The notes under the pieces are model-generated. The model had not been told where the DNA came from, made no database searches, and saw nothing but the letters and a program-made list of their open reading frames with translations. A stretch of 64,000 nucleotides of DNA. It comes from Nitzschia sp. DOCU1. Its lineage: Eukaryota; Bacillariophyta; Bacillariophyceae; Bacillariales; Bacillariaceae. The position numbers and the translations under genes were made by a program. Of this stretch, positions 44,107-52,853 are shown piece by piece; the stretch's first letter is position 1, and each line of letters starts with the position of its first letter. The DNA lies in the NCBI GenBank assembly GCA_951394045.1, contig OX596001.1, forward strand, positions 434,001 through 498,000. The letters run 5' to 3'.

Positions 44107-45618
44107 TCATATTCTTCTTTTCGCCTTGAGCCAACAATCGTCGAGTCTCATCGTTGCTGGATGCGAAATGACACCAGGTTTGTCCACCGAAAATTCAAAG
44201 TTGGTAATCAAATACGGTAACACTGAATAAAGCTCGGCATTGGCAAGCGATTGTCCCACACAGTTGCGCTTGCCCAAGGCAAAGGGGAACATGGCCCGTT
44301 TCATGGCATGTTGGTGATTGTCATCTGATGCACCACTCTTTAACCAACGAGAAGGAACAAATTCAAAGGGATTATCAAATAACGCTGGATCACGGTAAAT
44401 GGCAATTTGAGACATGAACAGGACAGTTCCCTTGGGCACAAAGTAGCCGCCAGCTTTTGAAATGTAATCTCGACCGAGCTGACGAAACCCAGCTCCAGTG
44501 ACCGCGGGATGAAGTCGCATCGTTTCGGTAATCACAGCCTTGAGATAGGACCAAGAATCAGCACCAGTGTTGTCGTCTTCACCGTCTCGTTCCGATTTCG
44601 TGTTCGTGAGAGCTTGTCGTAGTCGATCTTGTTCTTCAGGATGCTTGGCCAGCTCTAGCAATGCCACAGCCATGGTGTATCCTGTTGTATCATGACCAGC
44701 AAACAAAATAATGATTATATCCGCCGCTCGTTCTCGGTCATTTTGATATATGGGATTTTTCATAATAACATCAATGACGGTATCCGGCGTGGGCGATGGG
44801 TTGTTTCGGTAATGGTCAATGACTTGAGCGGCAAAGAGTTGAAGGTTTTGTAATCCCACAATGGCGCGTTGACGATCTGGAAGCATCCACGTGGCAAACT
44901 TTCGGAGAGGGTTGAATCCTTCCTTCATGGAAAACTCTTGAAACGCCGGAGTCATATCCTCCATGAGCCGCGTCCGTTGCTCTCGTGTCGTAGGAAAGTC
45001 TAACGCCGCTTGACAGATAATTTGGACAGTCATATCGATCAATTCCTTTCCAACGTCAAAGTAAACTTCTTCACTGTCTTGTTGATCATGGCTCGTGAAT
45101 CGTTCTCTACTAGTAGCCCATTCTTGGACCACTTGCATGGCGATTTCATTCATGGCATGAATTCGTTTCGGAGCAAAGGCTAGATTCATTGGCTTGCGTC
45201 GATGATACCATGCATCGCCATGTGAAATAGAAGCCACATTTGGTCCTCCAGTAAACTTGCTAATGGCATTATAAAAGACGGCTGGTTTGGTAGTGGTAGG
45301 ATCGCGGAAAATTTCACGAATATCCTCCACATTGGCAATCACAACCGCCATGGGAACACCAGGAATAGGTAGTCGAATTCGAAAGATTCGACCACATTCT
45401 TGAAAGCATTTCAGGGTGAATTCTTTGGATCCACCATTGACAACGGCAAGGAGAGTTTCCAAAGTGCTTGCCGAGGCCAGTGGGGGATATTCTCGCGGTT
45501 CCGAGGATCGACAACGACTCTTGCTGCTGCTCCAGCTATAGTACGCAATGCCGGCGGCGGTAGTCAGGGCGACCAGCGGAAGCAGCCCCTGACGATCTTT
45601 TGAAGTCGCAAGAAGCAT
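44107..45618 (-). CDS. Cytochrome P450 monooxygenase
   Basis: 503 residues from the ATG at 45618, single exon. An N-terminal anchor ('LLPLVALTTAAGIAYYSW') suggests ER or plastid-envelope membrane. I-helix oxygen site 'FAGHDTTGYTMAVAL'. K-helix ExxR 'ETMRLHP'. The heme-thiolate loop 'PFALGKRNCVGQSLANAE' fits FxxGxRxCxG exactly. 'FVPSRWL' is the PERF-like region. All catalytic elements are intact. Subfamily and substrate cannot be judged without comparison. Divergent from BUB3. Confidence 0.93.
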   Translation of the reverse strand: MLLATSKDRQGLLPLVALTTAAGIAYYSWSSSKSRCRSSEPREYPPLASASTLETLLAVVNGGSKEFTLKCFQECGRIFRIRLPIPGVPMAVVIANVEDIREIFRDPTTTKPAVFYNAISKFTGGPNVASISHGDAWYHRRKPMNLAFAPKRIHAMNEIAMQVVQEWATSRERFTSHDQQDSEEVYFDVGKELIDMTVQIICQAALDFPTTREQRTRLMEDMTPAFQEFSMKEGFNPLRKFATWMLPDRQRAIVGLQNLQLFAAQVIDHYRNNPSPTPDTVIDVIMKNPIYQNDRERAADIIIILFAGHDTTGYTMAVALLELAKHPEEQDRLRQALTNTKSERDGEDDNTGADSWSYLKAVITETMRLHPAVTGAGFRQLGRDYISKAGGYFVPKGTVLFMSQIAIYRDPALFDNPFEFVPSRWLKSGASDDNHQHAMKRAMFPFALGKRNCVGQSLANAELYSVLPYLITNFEFSVDKPGVISHPATMRLDDCWLKAKRRI

Positions 45619-46058
45619 TTGCAATGGTAACTAAGAAAGTGACTTTGGCACAGGAAGGAGGGAGAGTTATGAAGGCCAACAACAGAACTGGTGGTCGTCT
45701 GGTTCCTCTCACATTGCATGCAATAATCTCATTCTTTCATTCCCGAGATGACGTCTCAGAGACTGTGTCAGTCGCGTTCAGTCGTCAGCCTCCAGCCAAT
45801 CAACATGAATGAGCGAGATGACGTGGTCTGTCGACCTCTCCGACTGATTTTCTCTGGAGGGAAGCGAATGGTCTTGCCGTCGTCCATGCACCAACCTCAT
45901 TTTGAATTTCGAGGGATGTTCGGCAATGGCGGCGGCTCGCAGTGCAACACCATAAAAGGATATATCCATGCACACACTCCTCCCGCTGTATCCATCTTAG
46001 TCTGCCTCTCTCTACTTTGGAGTGCTGCTTTCCTTCATACAACAATCTGTATAGTTCC
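45619..46058. other. Divergent promoter region
   Basis: No gene. Lies between the P450 (minus) and BUB3 (plus). Confidence 0.5.
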
Positions 46059-47340
46059 ATGACGACCCAGCCTCCTCCAGAAGCCAAGTCTTTGGCTGTC
46101 TTTTCCGATGGCATTTCTTCGCTCTCGTATCTCAGCGTTTCGAGCAACAAGCCTTCGTATGTCGTGGCGACTAGCTGGGACGGGACGGTACAAATTCACG
46201 ACAGCTCGGCATTGGGATCCAATTCTTCTTCTGCCGTCTTGACTCAAAGTATGGAATCGGGGCCTCTGTTGAGCTTGGCAACACCCATGACGGCATCGGT
46301 GGTAGCTACAGGGGGAATGGATGGATCAGGTAATTATGCTTCTAGTAGTACGTTGAGATGTTATCATTTTGGATTGGATAACTAACGACCCGTTCTCTTT
46401 CTATTTGTATTTCGTTCAAATTCCTGATTTCTCCATCATCGTCAGTCAAACTCCTGGACTATGCCACCAGCCGCATCACTCGTCTTGGTCGACACTCCAG
46501 CAATCCCTCCGAAGCGGGATCTTCTGCCAATGCCTGTTCGTGTCTGGGATTCATGGATGAAGAAAAAGACAATAACATTCTAGCTAGTGCTAGCTGGAAT
46601 CGTCAATGTTGCTTGTGGGATGTGCGGGCCAGTACGGGTACGCCAGTGGCGACACTGGAGTTGCCCGGCAAGGCCTTTTCCATGGATGTGGATCCAACAC
46701 ACAATCGACTGGTCGTGGCCACATCCGGACGACGCCATGTAGTCATTGATTGGAAAAAAGGAGGAGGTGCTGCTGAAATTGTATTGGATCGCGAATCGTC
46801 TCTGAAATTTCAAACACGAACCATTCGGTTCTTTCCAGATGGACGAGGCTTTGCGTTGGGGAGTGTGGAAGGCCGTGTGGGAGTGGAATTCTTGGAAGAG
46901 CTACCGGGACTACCCGCACATTCCATGACACGCTATGCCTTCAAGTGTCATCGGGTAAATGATACTGTGTATCCAGTCAATTGCATTGCCTTTCATCCGC
47001 GCTATACTACCACATTTGCCACTGGGGGTTGCGATGGATCAGTTGTCTTGTGGGATGGAGGAAACAAGAAAAAGGTGAGTGCACTCTACATTCAACAGTT
47101 TCGTACCTATCATTGTCCGAATTGCCTTGGATGTATGTGTTCTCAACAAATTGTTTGTTACAGTTGACTACGCTACCCACCTTTGCGACTTCTATTTCGG
47201 CCATTGCGTTTAATCACGATGGATCGGAAATGGCAATCGCATCTAGCTATACCTTTGAAGATGGGGACCGTGAGCATCCGCAAGATGAACTCTTTGTCAG
47301 AAAGATTTTGGATTCGGAGTGTGTACCCAAACCAAAATAA
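46059..47340 (+). CDS. BUB3: Spindle checkpoint WD40 protein BUB3
   Basis: Exons 46059-46329, 46446-47074 and 47164-47340 give 358 residues. WD repeats fill the protein: 'VVATSWDGTVQIHD', 'LASASWNRQCCLWDVR', 'ATGGCDGSVVLWD'. The C-terminal block 'YPVNCIAFHPRY.TTFATGG.DG...LWD..NKKK|LT' and 'SISAIAFNHDGSEMAIASSYTFEDGDREHPQDELFVRKI.D.E..PKPK' is diagnostic of BUB3 rather than its sister RAE1. BUB3 binds GLEBS motifs of BUB1/MAD3 at kinetochores and reads MELT phosphates on KNL1. Both introns have GT-AG ends and restore the frame. Confidence 0.92.
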
Positions 47341-47461
47341 TTGGATTTGCGCCAGTTGTATTTGGGTCGATTACAGAGCAGACCACGTTTTGACAGCTGA
47401 TTTAGAGTAGCATTAGCAAAGTCTAGCTACAAGTAGTAGTATTTTCGTGTTTGATCTAGCT

Positions 47462-49297
47462 CTACAATGTTTCGCCAATGTAGGCTCGTATATTATCTGG
47501 CAAATCGGTCTGCAATGGATGATGCCGCGACTCTCGAGATATGCCTTGAAGATAGTTGACTGTAGCATGGGCTGCAACCGTGGAGTGCGTCTTGGTAGTA
47601 GACGCCTGCCTAGCAGCAGTCGTACCGGGTGTGGGTGCTGTCATTTCGTCCTTGGTGTTATTGCCGAATTCGGCCGAACTTGTTGTATTGTATAGGAACT
47701 GACGGGGCGTCAGAAGAAAATGAGGTTCGTCCACAAAATGCACGATCGGACTATGGACCCCTCCCAAGGTCCGAGCTGCCCGGGCATGAAACCCTTTTGG
47801 TAAGTGCGACGGTAAACTGAGTTTGGTGACTTCTGAAACGACATCTGGACGGCACTCGTCTGAAACAGTGACATAACGGTGATAGCGCCCATTGAGACCT
47901 GTCACAAACGGCTGCAGTCTTGGCGCCAGTTGAATGGCTGACTCTAAAAATGCCGCGTCGGCAATTTGGGGAGCCCCAAACGTCCATAGATGAAGTTTAC
48001 GAACGGGAACGTTGGGGTAGTTGACAACAAGATCCAGAGCCAAATGTGATGCTAGACTTCCGCCCAATGAATGCCCTGTCACGTGAACCACTCGCCCTTG
48101 TTGCAGCGCCATTGTAGTTACTTCTTGTAGAATGGATAATAGATGCTTACCCCGGATTTTGCAACCTCCTTTGCGCCTTGGAGATATAGATAGAGACGCC
48201 AGTGTATTGAGTGATTCTTGGTCCGTGGCTTTAACGCTGGATTGGACAACTTCGGAACGATTGGCCTCGTTGCCGTCGTCATCCTGCCCTGTCCATTTGC
48301 CTGAAAGCTTGTCTTCCCGACCTGTACAATTTCCAAAATATTCGTGAAGTGGTTTGAGATACCCCGGGGTATGCTCAGCTGGTAGGCAATGGGGTTTTTG
48401 CTCAGGGCAGAGCCGCAGAACGGACCCTCGATCAACACGGATCAGCGCATTCAAGAAACCTCGATGTACAGAACCTTGAATCGTGCTGGATGAATTGCCC
48501 CCGCCTCTTGGCTCTTCGCGGCCACCATGATAAAAACTGGAATGATTTGCAGGTTCAAAGGTTTGGATATTCGTTACTGCGTCAGCTGGGGAGGCCGTTC
48601 CCGCAAAAGAGACAATCAGGGACCCATCTTCCATTGTTGAAACAAGAACGTCTGTATCGTGAAATTTGACACCTGCCACTCCCCGTTCATACCAATTAAA
48701 AAACTCGTATTGGAAAGTAACTTTATGGTTTGAAATAGCGTAGCGTTTTCCTTTCTTCTTGGAACGTTTCTGCCGGGTTGTTGCTTCAGGTATTGTGATA
48801 TTGCGGCCAATGCCTAGCTGCGTCGACCGGCTTTTCGTCGTATCCCCTATCCGATGCTTCGATATGAACCGGGAAACAATATTTGCTCCCTCCAACAGCG
48901 ATTGGGTCAATTTCACACCAAGACGCCAACTGTCATCTAATTGTCCCGATCTTGTATCCAATGTTAGCGAAAACCCAGTCGTATTGTCGGGCAAGGCTCG
49001 CTTGTGAAACTCATAGTAAGACATGCTGGACAAAATCATAATGCGGTAGGCGAGCACTGGATTGCGTCGTCGCTGACGCCAAACTCTTTCCAGCTTTCTC
49101 CCCAATCCTCGTGGTTCGACCAAGGACCGGCAATCATTCTTCTTTCGGACGACTGCCGTTTTTCTGTGTTTTGTCCTCGGCTTGGCGGCTGCCGATCCTC
49201 GCTCGCTTGCTTGACCGGAAGAATGGCCCACTACAAAGAGAAGCAAAAGAAGCCGAAAAAGCATTTTCCAAAAGAGATTTTCCCGGTGACTTTCCAT
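47462..49297 (-). CDS. Secreted class 3 (alpha/beta-hydrolase) lipase
   Basis: 611 residues, ATG at 49297. A signal peptide ('MLFRLLLLLFVVGHSSGQA') follows a short basic start; the ATG 12 codons in would also serve. The nucleophile elbow 'VTGHSLGGSLASHLALDL' has its Ser at about 410. 'VSTMEDGSLIVSFAGTASPADAV' matches the oxyanion strand of fungal-type lipases ('vvvaFRGT'). Asp and His candidates lie in 'TVSDECRPDVV' and 'GGVHSPIVHF'. A variable insert with many acidic residues sits before the elbow. Acts on acylglycerols or related esters; exact substrate unknown. Convergent with BUB3, 121 bases apart. Confidence 0.87.
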   Translation of the reverse strand: MESHRENLFWKMLFRLLLLLFVVGHSSGQASERGSAAAKPRTKHRKTAVVRKKNDCRSLVEPRGLGRKLERVWRQRRRNPVLAYRIMILSSMSYYEFHKRALPDNTTGFSLTLDTRSGQLDDSWRLGVKLTQSLLEGANIVSRFISKHRIGDTTKSRSTQLGIGRNITIPEATTRQKRSKKKGKRYAISNHKVTFQYEFFNWYERGVAGVKFHDTDVLVSTMEDGSLIVSFAGTASPADAVTNIQTFEPANHSSFYHGGREEPRGGGNSSSTIQGSVHRGFLNALIRVDRGSVLRLCPEQKPHCLPAEHTPGYLKPLHEYFGNCTGREDKLSGKWTGQDDDGNEANRSEVVQSSVKATDQESLNTLASLSISPRRKGGCKIRGKHLLSILQEVTTMALQQGRVVHVTGHSLGGSLASHLALDLVVNYPNVPVRKLHLWTFGAPQIADAAFLESAIQLAPRLQPFVTGLNGRYHRYVTVSDECRPDVVSEVTKLSLPSHLPKGFHARAARTLGGVHSPIVHFVDEPHFLLTPRQFLYNTTSSAEFGNNTKDEMTAPTPGTTAARQASTTKTHSTVAAHATVNYLQGISRESRHHPLQTDLPDNIRAYIGETL

Positions 49298-49680
49298 GCT
49301 CGAGTTCCTGACTGGAGAACTCCCTATACCAGGAGCACTGATCCGACCTTGGGCCTCTCTGTCATTGTAAGATATTTAAGCTGCAACTTTCGGAAACGAC
49401 GTGCCAGTTTCAGGACGAAGAAGGGTTCAAGACGAGCATTCTAAGAGAGAAAACAACACAAAATAACTGCCTACCAAAGAAAGACAGTAGTAACAGTAAA
49501 CGATTTGTTTGGGACGTCATAGTAGTAGTTCATGCCGCCGGTCGGTGTGTGGGCGGCAAAGCGACGAGAGTCAGAGAGCGAGCCACTTGAAGTTCCTTGG
49601 ATTTGTGGGTCAAACCACTCGAATGAATCGAATTGAATCAATCGCCGCGCGCGCGCACCATGACCGGTACATATTCTGTG

Positions 49681-49703
49681 CGTCCGTTGGAAGCAGATTT
49701 CGA
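49681..49703 (+). promoter_or_regulatory. Shared upstream motif of sulfotransferase-like genes
   Basis: CGTCCGTTGGAAGCAGATTT plus CG, starting 109 bases before the ATG at 49790. It matches the copy upstream of 3156 in sequence and distance. Confidence 0.5.
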
Positions 49704-49789
49704 AAAGTGACAGAGCTGGCAAACTGACTGTGAAAGCAATCGAAGAAGTAGATAACAATTGCGATGGTACTATCTCTTCATTTTGGAAC

Positions 49790-51152
49790 ATGCCTTATTG
49801 GGAGATGCTTCACCAGCCTGCTGACGAGGAGGAAACGATCAAGTTCTTGCCCTCTGAGGAACATGTAGCTGAAGTGGAGTCGTGTGGTGGGCAGGCGGCG
49901 TGGAAGAACAGACCCTGCACGTCGTCGTCGGCGGCAGCCAGATCGTCATCGCTTCCACGGTTTTCTGGTGTCATGTTCCATGTCGTTGCCTTTACGGTGA
50001 ATGTTATTTTGATTTGGGTTTATATCTTCCTCAATAGTAAAGACCCCAGCACGACGAAGCAGACAATATCGACCACTGTCGTTCCTGGGGCAGGCACTAC
50101 TACGAATTCCAGTGGCACTACTAATACCACAACTGGATATGTCCCCTACGACAAGATTTTTGGACATGTCCACATCGCCAAGACTGCTGGAACCGAAATT
50201 AATGGCCAGCTAGCAGCTCACTTTGAACGAGTATGTGGCCACAAGGGGTAAGAAAAAGAATAATTGTTTATGCTGCTGTTGCTGAGTGCCTCCTGCTGGT
50301 GCTACCACTACGCGGCCCACCATCTCTTCTTTGTTTTTCTTCTCGCCCACTCAAATGATTCCATGCATTTGCTACCGTACATACTATGATGTTGATCAGA
50401 TACAGTTATGATGCCTATAGATACAACGAGCGAGTGCAGGCAAGCGAGCTGAAAAACCCTATACATGCCGGGGGTGAAGACCTAATTTCTTACAAATACC
50501 CCAAATTCAATCGCGGTCGTGTGCAGCCCGATGTTATGCGGTAAGTCAGTCATTCTTGCATCAGGTATCGAAGATCTGAATGGACCAAAGAACAGCTATA
50601 GCTCATGGTTATCCCGCCCCATGCATCCAAACCCCAAGGGAGATCGGATTTGAGGACTGTGATTATGTGTCCCTGGAACAAGCCTCGCCTACTTGGCTCC
50701 GTATTTCCAAAATGTGGCCTCTGGAATTACATGTTCCCTGTCGGAATCCCTTGGATCACTTCATGTCACAATGTAATCACTATCACCACACATTTGATTG
50801 TAACGTGGATGGTCCCCGTCTAATGCAAGAGATTGATATTTGTCTGAAACATTTGAATCGATTCAGCAAGGAATTATTGAATGTGTCGTCTATATCGGTA
50901 AAGTGTTTCAATCCCATTCCCATGGAGCCCTACCTGGAGTACATGAGTCAGTATCTACAACACAAACGAATTGAGGCGGAATACATTCATCGCGACACCA
51001 ACGTGCCTCGAGACAAGAGCAAGGAGTGCCTATGGACAAATCAAAAGGCTGCTGATCGTGTGTTGAAAGTTCTCCTCACGTATGATTACTATAGCTTTTG
51101 CGACGAATGCATGGGGAGCAGCGATGATTTATTCTTGGGATTTGGAGGATGA
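49790..51152 (+). CDS. Type II membrane sulfotransferase-like protein, copy 6
   Basis: Exons 49790-50247, 50400-50540 and 50639-51152, phase 2, give 370 residues. Order: 'MPYWEMLHQPADEEET' tail; helix 'FHVVAFTVNVILIWVYIFL'; Thr-rich stalk; PAPS-like loop 'HVHIAKTAGTE' (Lys near 131); 'CRNPLDHFMSQCN'; 'KCFNPIPMEPYLEYMSQYLQ'; 'YYSFCDECMGSSDDLF'. It is the same subtype as the gene at 1789-3156, 38 kb from the main cluster, and keeps both introns and the upstream motif. It was therefore copied as genomic DNA, not from mRNA. Activity inferred as for the others. Confidence 0.83.
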
Positions 51153-51602
51153 GCAAGAAGAACAACAACAAGAAGGTAGTACTACTACTAGACGAAGAAA
51201 CTACTACTTACTACTTCTCCCAGATGAAGTAGACAAAACTCTCGTCCTTGTGGTGAGTCTACTACTAGGACTTGTACCTTCAGTTGTATTGCACTGTAGA
51301 ATTCACACTATCCACTTTCGCAACCACTCCGTGTCACGAGAGGGGATAAGGATCGATCTCAATTGATTCATGGCGTCCTGCTGCGTTGAATCAAACGGAT
51401 CGTATTTTGCCACAGAATTTACGACGTTTGGTGTACGTACCTTTGGTACAGCGTGAAAACTCCCACCAAGGATACGCCGCGCGTTCATTCCCTCCTCGCT
51501 TCGCTTCCCTCTTCGAGAGGCTGCTGGTGCGAATGCGAGACAAAAGATACTTTTGACAAACTGACGGGGAAAAGTGGACTCTTTGTCCATCTAAGAAGCA
51601 AC
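51153..51602. other. Intergenic with first copy of a duplicated 5' module
   Basis: No gene. Contains the repeat described at 51386-51515. Confidence 0.5.
51386..51515 (+). repeat. Duplicated 5' module, copy 1
   Basis: Shared with 52608-52780. Both have 'gaatc.aacgg.tcgtattttgccac', then 'ggta(c)', then 'tgaaaactccc.ccaag', then codons for 'RVHSL..S'. It lies upstream of the dehydrogenase gene. In this copy the 'KTPTK' frame starts at GTG and runs into the gene. Confidence 0.65.
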
Positions 51603-52412
51603 ATGACGACTACTACTACTGCTACGCCTCTGGATATTACCAAGATGATCCCTCTTATCACAGGAGGTGGCAGTGGCCTCGGTTGGGGCTTTGCCGAGGA
51701 ATTCTTGAAAGCTGGCGCCCCCAAGGTGATCATTACCGGTCGCCGCCTTGCAGTTCTGCAAGAAGCAGCCTCCAAATATCCCACCAAGGTCGTTTTCAAA
51801 GTCAGCGATGCTGGCTCTGAAAAAGATCGTCAAGAACTCTTGGAGTGGATTGAAAAGGAGCATCCCGACTGCAATGCTCTTATCAACAACGCCGGCATTC
51901 AACGCCGGATTCCGCTCGTGGAAGATACAGCTTCCTGGGCCGATCGTGCGTTGGAGATTGAAATCAACTTGGCAGGACCCATTCATCTTTGCACGCTTTT
52001 CACTCCATTTTTCTTGGCCAAAAAGGGCGAGACTACGTTGATTGCCAATGTTAGTTCTGGTCTCGCTTTTGTTCCGTTTGTGGCTGGCCCCGTGTATGCA
52101 GCTACCAAGGCTGCTATCCACTCGTATACAATGTCTCTTCGGTACTCTCTGGAAGATACTAGCGTACGAGTCGTAGAAATTGTGCCCCCTGCCGTCAAGA
52201 GTAACTTGGGTGGATCGCACGATTTTGGAGAAGAATTGGACGAGTATTGTGCGGATGCGTTTCGCAAGCTCCAGGCGGGTGAATCCGAAATGGGTTTCAA
52301 GTTCTCGGACGTGGCACGTCAGGCAGATCGTGCTACGATACATGGAGCCATGGTGCGCTTGGCAGAATCCATGCACGTTCCAAAATATCCCTCGAATAGT
52401 ACTACTACATGA
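51603..52412 (+). CDS. Short-chain dehydrogenase/reductase (DltE-like)
   Basis: 269 residues from the ATG at 51603. The frame is open upstream to 51453 but without an ATG. Rossmann motif 'LITGGGSGLGWGFAEEF' with 'ITGRR' (Arg suggests NADPH). 'NALINNAGIQRR' is the NNAG motif. 'ANVSSGLAFVP' has the catalytic Ser, and 'YAATKAAIHSY' the Tyr165-Lys169 pair. 'VRVVEIVPPAVKSNL' follows. This is the classical SDR order, closest in feel to the DltE-type oxidoreductases. Substrate unknown. A second copy of its upstream sequence precedes the helicase next door. Confidence 0.88.
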   Translation: MTTTTTATPLDITKMIPLITGGGSGLGWGFAEEFLKAGAPKVIITGRRLAVLQEAASKYPTKVVFKVSDAGSEKDRQELLEWIEKEHPDCNALINNAGIQRRIPLVEDTASWADRALEIEINLAGPIHLCTLFTPFFLAKKGETTLIANVSSGLAFVPFVAGPVYAATKAAIHSYTMSLRYSLEDTSVRVVEIVPPAVKSNLGGSHDFGEELDEYCADAFRKLQAGESEMGFKFSDVARQADRATIHGAMVRLAESMHVPKYPSNSTTT

Positions 52413-52491
52413 ACCCGGAACGACGGTCCAGTACTACGAATTGGAAAGTACTATTAGGCCATGTTTTCTAGTCGGCGGATAACTCGACTAG

Positions 52492-52519
52492 TAGCTAGCT
52501 AGCTAGCTAGCTAGCTAGT
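52492..52519. repeat. AGCT microsatellite
   Basis: Six to seven AGCT units, self-complementary, able to form a hairpin. Confidence 0.9.
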
Positions 52520-52607
52520 CACACTGGACTTTGGGCTGTCGATTTCAGCACTCATCCACTCTCCACTTCTGCAACTGCTCGGCATATCAGTAGCCGTCGA
52601 CGTTCGG

Positions 52608-52780
52608 ATTCGAATCGAACGGGTCGTATTTTGCCACCACCTTCGCGCCTATTCGAAGCATGACCAAAACTCGCGTAGAAGTCACGTAGTGTTGGTACCG
52701 CCATGAAAACTCCCTCCAAGAGGCGCAACCTTGTGAACGACCATGACACTCGCATGCCGGAAACGAGAGTTCACTCGCTT
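52608..52780 (+). repeat. Duplicated 5' module, copy 2
   Basis: Matches 51386-51515 in order of blocks. Here the 'KTPSK' codons begin with ATG at 52703 and form a short upstream ORF. Confidence 0.65.
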
Positions 52781-52853
52781 CCATCATTCCTTGTGTTTTG
52801 GATCAGATCCAATCTTTTCGCGTATTCCTTCCATTCTCTATAGCGTGATTACC

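Larger units (their letters stand above)
52413..52853. other. Intergenic with AGCT repeat and second copy of 5' module
   Basis: No gene. A 42-codon frame at 52703 ('MKTPSKRRNL...') ends before the helicase ATG and could act as an upstream ORF. Confidence 0.5.

Noticed and set aside
52600..52640. Possible tRNA-like T-arm around 'ggattcgaatcgaacggg'
   Set aside because: No acceptor or anticodon stem could be paired around it; it is better explained as part of the duplicated 5' module.
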